Source of the DNA: Protula sp. h YS-2021
Taxonomy: Eukaryota > Annelida > Polychaeta > Sabellida > Serpulidae
Length of the DNA stretch: 64,000 nucleotides
Assembly: GCA_949752745.1 (NCBI GenBank)
Contig: OX457029.1
Coordinates: forward strand, 47,608,228-47,672,227
Direction: 5' to 3'
Part shown: piece after piece, positions 57,801 through 64,000 of the stretch
How the letters are laid out: every line of letters begins with the position of its first letter
How positions within the stretch are numbered: the stretch's first letter is position 1
The notes under the pieces: generated by a model
Database searches by the model: none
What the model was told of the DNA's origin: nothing
The model's input: the letters and a program-made list of their open reading frames with translations, nothing else
Program-made: the position numbers and the translations under genes

Positions 57801-60344
57801 TTTAAAAAAAAAAAAAACAACGGTACTTGAATTTGCACTCTTGAGCATGGGCTCAGTTTTGTGTACTTTGTGTTGCAGGTGTTAAGTCCGAATTACAAGT
57901 CAAAAAGTGAAGATTTTCGCAAGATTTTCAAAGATGTCCCGGACACTGAAAGACTAATTGTTGGTAGGTGTATACACAAAACTTGAGTTTAGAATCAGCT
58001 CTGAGCAGCGTTACAGCGTGTAATTTCAATAAATACGAATTTGTCCAGCTCATGTAAACAAAAGTGCTAAGATACATTTTTGGACATTCCTTGATTGCGT
58101 GAAAATCAGCCTGCTGTTTTCGTCGGTCAAAATAAACGAATAAGTTTGTTTTTGGGACACTGGCCATCGAACGTGTTGACCCCTTAATCCCCCCCACCAA
58201 CTCACAACCCACCCCCACCCCCTCAACCCCACCCCCACTATAACATTGTCAAACGTACAGTCCGAGACCTCCCTTCCGCCCTTCCATGCGTAAATACTTT
58301 ATTGAAGGTCCTCTAGCAACTGCTTGTCAATTGACAAGCTTCTCTCAAGCTGTGAAATATTTATTTATTGCTAGTATTATGTGTTATAGCAAAGCAAAAA
58401 ATAACTTTGATCGGATTGATATAGCTCAGGCAATATTGTAACAAGTTCCTGCTGACTCTCATTCCGTGGAATTCAATTGACGGTATTTTTCAGTCTCCGA
58501 AGAAAATGGTGTAAATTGTTTTCGAGGAACTGTTAAGCTAATTTTTGTACCAAGCCCCTCATCTTTCATGATGTGAAATGCCATTTTTTTACAGATTATT
58601 CCTGTGCCATGCAAAAGGATATACTGGTACACGGCCGCCTGTATATAACGCAAAACTGGGTCTGTTTTTATGCCAACATCTTCAAGTGGGAAACTGTGGT
58701 ATGTCTCTTCAAATAAAGTTGATGGTGGGAGGATTCTATGTATGAATCAATGATATAATGGATTGTTAAAAGTAAAATACTGTTCTGTTGCAAAAAGAAA
58801 CAGGAATTTGTGTAAAATGGTTGTTTTATGATGTAAAGGTATATGATAAGGGCAAAGAATTCGACACCTTTGTTATTTGTACATATTCGCCCCCGCTAAA
58901 AAGACAGGGAAAAAAACGGACATGTGTTTTATATCTATGGGCGTCGAACCATTGCTGAGTGAATATCAATTGACTTTCTCAGCTCAACTGAACATTAACG
59001 TTATTGAAGCTACTTAACCGGGCACAGGTGCTTTTCAAAGAACCTCGTCATCTATGTGAAATAAAAACCTGTGGGATTTCGATTTTTCATCCAATTTGAA
59101 AAGCTCATAACCGCGATTCGTGGGAGACGCAAACCTTACGTTTGCGTTTCGATTATGTATTTTGCTCACATCGGAAAAGGATCGCAAGCTAGTGGCGATA
59201 GCCGACATCTTGAAAGTTTTCGACGAGTCAGTTCTGTTTCGAAGGGTCTGTTTAACTGCTGTTTGAGCTTGAAATACTCGACTCAAAGCCTAACCATGAT
59301 ACCGTATAGTGCGGGTTAATTCACGTTACCAGGGTATATCGTAAGTGGGGAGCTGTGCGTTTGTGGCCCACGCATAGGAGGAATGGATTATCTTTATGCA
59401 GCGGTAATAAATGGCAAAACACCAACATCAACGACATGAACAACAATAATAACTATAAAAAAATAGTTAAATTAAAAATAATTTACGTTTAATATTTTTC
59501 AGTTGACGATACAGTGCAAGGACATTACAAGTATTCAAAAAGAAAAGACGGCCCGCGTCATACCCAACGCCATATCTGTGTGCACGAAGGACGAGCGTCA
59601 TTTCTTCACGTCATTTGGCGCACGTGACAAGTCGTACTTGATGATGTTCAGGGTCTGGCAGAACGCCCTCTGTGATGTGGTAAGCAGTGCTGTCATGTAG
59701 TAAATATAAGCCCGAACTACAAGACTAATACACACAAAAATAAAAAATAGAAAAAAAATGAACAGATCATGTTGAAAAGGAGCAGGTTCAATCGAGGTGG
59801 GCACCCGCTAACATTTTTGTTGTTCATATGTAACTATTTACGTCGTTAAGGGCTGCATTATCAGGGTGATTCAGCTGTGATTAAACACTATAATATCTAA
59901 AGGAATTAGGACAAATTCAGAAATCAAAGTAAGGAATTATTGGAAAAGCGTGTAGTGATATAAAATCTAAAAGGCAAAAATAATAATAACAATAATAATT
60001 GTTATTAAAATAATAAGTAAATTAAATGACAAAAATAAAAAATAGTAAAATACAATAAGTAAATAAATAAATAGTGATAAAAATTGCAATGTTAACTTCT
60101 GATAAAAAAATGGGGAGTCCTCAGGGTAGACATTTGCAATCTCACAGCGCTGTGTATCATGTCTTGTCAACAGCAAATGAACCCGTCTGAACTGTGGCAG
60201 TGGGTACACTACAGTTATGGCGACGAGCTGGGGCTGACGTCAAGCGATGACGACTACGTCGCCCCGGATACCGACGCCGACGCACCATTCCATTTGGATA
60301 ACCAGCTGGATCTGGCTTATCCGCCATCCGGGGGGTCCAACAAG
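44137..60344 (+). CDS. GRAMD1/Aster sterol-transfer protein, N-terminal part with GRAM domain (seven exons)
   Basis: Exons: about 44137-44643, 46219-46261, 48377-48568, 57879-57963, 58595-58698, 59503-59679 and 60174-60344. All junctions have GT-AG signals and matching phases, for example GTT G|AT at 57963/58595 coding V-D. The first exon is Ser/Arg-rich and disordered; the third ends KKKKGYWYN. The next three carry the GRAM domain: VLSPNYKSKSEDFRKIF, DVPDTERLIV-DYSCAM, HGRLYITQNWVCFYANIF, EKTARVIPNA, FFTSFGARDKSYLMMFRVWQN. The last has ELWQWVHYSYGDELGLTSSDDDYVAP. This matches GRAMD1 (Aster) proteins, ER-anchored proteins that move cholesterol from plasma membrane at contact sites; GRAM senses phosphatidylserine and cholesterol. 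The start exon, VASt domain and transmembrane segment were not found. The exon-1 left edge is the first AG after a pyrimidine tract. Confidence 0.9.
46019..46044 (+). repeat. (TA)n microsatellite
   Basis: About 13 TA units in the first intron of the visible Aster gene. Confidence 0.9.
46285..47810 (+). mobile_element. Hairpin-led element (TATCCCACGCC type) interrupted by a nested element
   Basis: TTTT then TATCCCACGCC...GGGCGGGGGAT hairpin (46285-46317), TATAGAAACGCC, and GTCCGTCCGTCCG. Two internal units share GTTGTGCAACGTC(A/T)GGTT, GTAATTTTGGCGATTTTT and GGCTGTGTCTTTGTT-like blocks. The second is broken at 46619 by the 1.07-kb element and resumes at 47687. It is homologous to the minus-strand copy at 15093-15341. 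The right end is approximate. It lies in an Aster intron. Confidence 0.7.
46620..47686 (+). mobile_element. Second hairpin-terminated element with 169-bp satellite core
   Basis: Same structure as 25905-26823: starts TATCCCCCGTG, then GGATATAGTTTTGAAC and CTGTCCGTCTGTC. Five tandem units are marked by CAGTCT(C/T)ACGCG at 46682, 46852, 47021, 47190 and 47358, with a sixth start at 47527. It ends CACGGGGGATA (47648-47658) and GACGTAGTCAAG (47675-47686). It sits inside the second internal unit of the element starting at 46285, with T on both sides and no obvious target duplication. Confidence 0.8.
52350..54362 (+). mobile_element. CR1/L2-like LINE, 5'-truncated, nearly intact reverse transcriptase
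   Basis: A single frame runs 52354-54189 with one TGA (52597-52599). RT blocks: SPKSCDSDPIP, LLDLSAAFDTVDHE (motif A), ALPQGSKIGP (motif B), FCADDSGL (motif C, Cys in place of the usual Tyr), then WMTANKIKLNKDKTEFL. The C-terminal DYCNSVL...LHWLPVEQRI...TELLTPYSPSRSLRS is typical of the CR1/L2 group. The 3' end has a GCGCTTA...TAAGCGC hairpin (about 54301-54328), then GATATAAATGTG and a (TAA)n tail, as in that group. There is no endonuclease part. It lies in the sense orientation in an Aster intron and looks recent but dead. Confidence 0.88.
55927..56014 (+). repeat. 22-bp tandem repeat, four units
   Basis: GAATGAGTGTACACATATCACT repeats with period 22; the last two units have changes. Confidence 0.9.
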
Positions 60345-60560
60345 GTGAGTGGGTGTGAAGAACATGTGACCACGAGCGGTCACATGATCTTTCACGTGGC
60401 CATGCAGGTTAGCGATTGGACGCTCAGCATGAAATGTGCAAGATTTTCCGTGGCAAACAAAATTATATTTGTGAGTGGAATGATTTTTTTTCAGCCTTCA
60501 TATGTGGAAAGTGTGAAAAACATCACAATTAAAAAACAATCTACTCTACATCGAGCTCAG

Positions 60561-60800
60561 TATCGCCCGTGTAAACGAGGGATATAGTTATGAGCGTATA
60601 CGTCTCTCTGTGTGTCTGTCTTGCGCCAAAAAAACATGGTTTTGTCCGCGCATGGTCTCAAAAACTGTTTGTGGTACGGTTCTGATATTTTCATACATTG
60701 TACATTGTAGATGTGCAGTGTTGCATTATATTTGAAATCGGTGAAAAATTGACAAAATGACAACCTGTCAAAAATTGCCAAAAATTACGTTGGAGCTAGC
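60561..60800 (+). mobile_element. Decayed hairpin-led repeat (TATCGCCCGT type)
   Basis: TATCGCCCGT gtaa ACGAGGGATA (60561-60584, imperfect stem), then TATAGTTATGAGCG and CTCTGTGTGTCTGTCTTGCG. It matches the start layout of the elements at 25905 and 46620. Right end unclear. Confidence 0.5.
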
Positions 60801-61364
60801 ACTTGGGCGATGTTTTGTCCGCACCACTACACATATAACCATTTGTCATAGTCACTTGCAACCTTTTGAAATCGGTAAAAATTGGCAAAGTAGTCATGCA
60901 AGACCAGCAAGAACAGAGGTTACTGTCTAAAGGTATTAGCTAACTAGAGTTTCAGTTAAAAGATCCGGGCTGACGTGAAAGGGGCAGTTTGGGAAAGAGA
61001 CAACTCGTCCATTATGGAAGGTGTTCACTATTCAGAAGTGTTCAGTAATCGGGGTTTTACTGCGTGTATTTTACCATTACGGGGAATGCTGTCTCACTGA
61101 GACTCGAGTTTTGTTGCCACTTATAGTGTAGGGACCATTGTTCACGCCGCCAGCAATGGTCGTTGTCCTGGAGTGAAATCGGACTCCGTTTTACATGAGG
61201 AAGACTTCCAATCATTGATTCATCTGTGGCCGTTATCTTCACCGTATCTGTGTGTGTAATGTGTGCGCACCAAGAAGATTACGAAGATTGGTTGTCATTC
61301 GCTCCTAGGTATCCTGTATGGGGACATTATGGCATGGTCAGTGTAGGATGTTGGTTGTTACATT

Positions 61365-62034
61365 GGTCCCCCTGGTCGATTCGGCCCTTTACCGATTCGG
61401 CCATACCGATTCGGTCCTTTGTGAAAGTCGATTCGGCACCAACTTGGACGATTCGGCCCTTCGGCCGTCGGCGTTTCGGCACCAAATTATCATTCACATG
61501 TAAACTTTTTCTTGTTTAGGTTAGAATAACCTGGCTTGTTTTAGCGTGTAGAATGTGATAAAAAGTCATTGATATACAGTGAATCCTTTTATTCTTTCTT
61601 TTTATTTATATCTTAAAACAGACTAAACTTTACACACCACATTTCTGCCCACTGCAAAATGCATATGAAAAGCTGATTTTGGTTAACATCAAGTTACTTA
61701 AAATGTCGTAGTCTAATACAACTGTTTGATATGGGGACACTCCACAATTTACACACCACAACTCTTACAAAAATGGGTAAATGTCTTGACACCCTAAATT
61801 AATGCTTGTTTTCCCAGGATGGTAACTTATGTCTGTAACTTTAATACAAAGTAAGCCGAAATTAACACTTTTCCCTTCAGTAATCTATTCATTAAGTCAA
61901 ACTATTTATTGATTTGGCCCAACAGCCTTGAGTAGTTTTGAAGCGGATCTAAAAGCAGAATAATAATAATAAAACATGGTGCCGAATCATCCAAAAAGGG
62001 CGGAATCGGTAAAGGGCCGAATTGACCAGACCCC
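61365..62034 (+). mobile_element. hAT-like MITE with 8-bp target-site duplication
   Basis: 670 bp flanked by direct GTTACATT (61357-61364 and 62035-62042). Inverted ends share CTGGTC(A/G)ATTCGGCCC and TTTACCGATTC(G/C)G, and the inner arms share GATTCGGCACC. Several extra GATTCGGC words lie next to the left end, like subterminal transposase-binding repeats. No transposase is encoded. The 8-bp duplication points to the hAT superfamily. Confidence 0.8.
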
Positions 62035-63228
62035 GTTACATTAGGCAATTTATGCGTAGAAAGCGAGTTCCCTCCATTCTGTGCGGTCATTGGCTAACAC
62101 TCAGAAGTAAACATTTTGCGTGCGGGGTATCTATTGAATACCTTATTTAAACCTCACAGTCGGCAGCAGCTACACTGTCTTAGAAGATTTCGTTGAGTAA
62201 TTAGTCACACCACGTGTGTGTGTGTTTGATCTTGAGATGTAGCGTAACAGACAGGGTGATAAAAGCCTCTGTGACGTCAGACAAAAGGATCGGTGCAAAT
62301 GTCACAGTTGGGGATAAACGGTGGGGGAGTTATTTGACGCATTTACATCTCACTGTTGTGACAGAAAGCATTGTTTTGTATTTACGCCTTCGTTAAGTTA
62401 ATAAGCTTTTATTCGCAGCGGTGCTTCGTTATTTGACAGTTCTAAACAGGATGTGGTGTCATGCATAAGAAGTCCCAATTATGCTGAGTGAAAAGTTTTG
62501 TTGTTGTCTCTTTCGATAAATTTGCAAATGTTTCGTTAAGCCGCGGCTTGGTTACGGGTTGTGTCTATGGAGGAGGTGCTCAAACAGAATCTGACATTGC
62601 TCATTGAGTAACCTCTCCATTGAATGACGTCATTAGCGCGATCAGCAGGCGCGGTGCTTCTAATTCACTTCAAGCTTCGACGGCGTGGCAAGTTTTCTAA
62701 TCTTATTATCGCACAGCGTGTTGTAGAAACGGAAGATAAAGAAGATTACACCGTCCAAGTCTTTGAAAGAAACCGGAAGTGATGTGTGTAACTACAGCAG
62801 CAAAAGGCCTCGCGCGTTCTCTCCCGCAAATAATACGTCTGTTTATGCTATTACACGGTCTAGATGACACCAGCAGATAAATGGTCACCTTTCCATTGTC
62901 GCTTTGATACTACAACCAGAGGGTCCACACCGTAATAATTCAGTATACCGTCATTGAAGATGCAGTACTGCTTTCTTCACTCCTTAGCTTTTAATTTTTA
63001 AATTGCAAGATATTATTTGGAGTTTTATTACGGAACTAGTCGGATATGTTTTGAATAGAAGGAAGGATAGTGCATGGATAAAAGACTTGAATACGTACTG
63101 GGATTAGTGTGTGTAATCCAAGTCTTGGTTGCCAGTCCTAGAAATTACTTGATGCCAAGGTTGTTTAAAAAACAATCTGTTCTGTGTCGGTACAAAATAC
63201 CAGTGTTCGCATCTTGGATAGTCAAATG

Positions 63229-63302
<74 letters not shown>
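63229..63302 (+). repeat. (TA)n microsatellite, about 74 bp
   Basis: Uninterrupted TA repeat ending at the next tandem array. Confidence 0.95.
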
Positions 63303-63303
<1 letters not shown>

Positions 63304-63304
<1 letters not shown>

Positions 63305-63530
63305 AGTCTGTACATAGAGCGAGGTTAAACGGTGTGCTTAGTCTTGAAGTCTGTACACTGAGCGAGGTTAATCGGTGTTCTTGGTCTTGGATTCTGTACA
63401 TTGAGCGAGGTTAATCGGTGTTCTTAGTCTTTGAGTCTGTACATTGAGCGAGGTTAACCGGTGTTCTTAGTCTTTGAGTCTGTACATTGAGCGAGGTTAA
63501 CCGGTGTTCTTAGTCTTGGAGTCTGTACGT
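63304..63530 (+). repeat. 43-bp tandem repeat, five units
   Basis: TCTGTACATTGAGCGAGGTTA-type units start at 63307, 63350, 63393, 63436 and 63479, with a partial sixth at 63522. The exact 43-bp spacing and high identity indicate a recent expansion. Confidence 0.92.
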
Positions 63531-64000
63531 CTGAGAGATCGGGTCGAGTTGATCGGCCTGGTGGGGATTCATTTTTTAAGGAATTTTTTTAAGTACATAT
63601 TTGAGTAAAACCATCAGCTTCTGTGCCGAGCGACTAAGTTTACAGAATTTGCTCAATATCAGGTGTAAGTCAATGGCACGTAGGATAAGGATTGCTGAAA
63701 GCAGTGCAACCTTGAAATTCACTTCAATCAATAACTAGCGTAAGGTGTCCAGGCAGGATTTAGTTTTGAATTGGTTCAATCTTATTAGAATTTATAAAAA
63801 AAATAGGTTTGAGAGAACAACTACCGAGTCATCCTGAAATATAATGATAATTATATAAATAGTAATTCCGATAATAATATGAATAGCAGCATTGGGTGTC
63901 AGTAGTAGTATCAGTATATGTGGGTTATTAATCCGATTAATCCGAACAAGGTGGTCTTATTCGGTTATCTTAGGCGGTCTTATTCTGTTGTCTAAGGTGA

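Larger units (their letters stand above)
48569..57878 (+). other. Large Aster intron (9.3 kb)
   Basis: Donor AAT|GTAGGT, acceptor TGTTGCAG|GT. Besides the LINE at 52.35-54.36 kb and a short tandem repeat at 55.93 kb, I see only non-coding sequence. TATCCcgtgtagcGGATA followed by CCGTCCGTCTGTCC at 50111-50157 looks like a decayed hairpin-led repeat. Confidence 0.7.
60345..64000 (+). other. Downstream intron of the Aster gene, to the window edge
   Basis: Begins at donor AAG|GTGAGT. No further Aster exon could be recognised. Apart from the repeats listed separately it appears non-coding. Confidence 0.6.

Overview
The window is metazoan nuclear DNA. It is AT-rich and full of simple repeats, dispersed repeats and decayed non-LTR retrotransposons. 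It carries one conserved animal gene with long introns, a GRAMD1/Aster sterol-transfer protein. The repeat style (short elements with terminal hairpins and a tandem-repeat core) suggests a lophotrochozoan, perhaps a bivalve. This species guess is an inference.

1-13.5 kb: a Polinton/Maverick (adintovirus-like) element, cut by the left window edge. On the minus strand, from upstream to downstream, lie a 138-aa orphan, a zinc-finger/PSTSG-repeat frame, protein-primed DNA polymerase B, an FtsK/HerA-type packaging ATPase, two small conserved proteins, an RVE integrase with a chromodomain, a 128-aa protein, a small protein whose basic tail is cut off by an amber codon, and the major capsid protein running off the edge. 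The genes are nearly contiguous. Two junctions overlap as ATGA and TAATG. The polymerase has no start codon near its N-terminus and is preceded, in the right phase, by a canonical -1 frameshift heptamer. Beyond the core (11.5-13.5 kb) are an orphan gene, a spliced NADAR-family gene with its own TATA box and an in-frame TGA, and another orphan. The element's right terminus was not located.

13.5-27 kb: no convincing genes. It holds GGTGGT-type minisatellites, an older diverged duplication (16.8-18.2 kb), a recent tandem duplication of about 3.9 kb (18.95-26.06 kb, second copy lacking about 0.7 kb), a 51-bp tandem repeat, degenerate satellites, and several members of a repeat superfamily whose 5' ends are hairpins of differing sequence but the same shape.

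27.3-35.6 kb: a degraded I-superfamily-like LINE (gag-like ORF1 with CCHC knuckles, AP endonuclease, RT, RNase H) nested in one of those repeats, then a minus-strand LINE fragment whose 3' end abuts a long (TATC)n tract.

35.6-64 kb: mostly non-coding sequence, then the plus-strand GRAMD1/Aster gene. Seven exons (44137-60344) have matching splice phases and encode a Ser/Arg-rich N-terminal part and the GRAM domain. The first exons and the VASt/transmembrane part were not found. Its introns hold a nested pair of hairpin-led elements, a nearly intact CR1/L2-like LINE and, after the last exon, a hAT-like MITE with an 8-bp target-site duplication.
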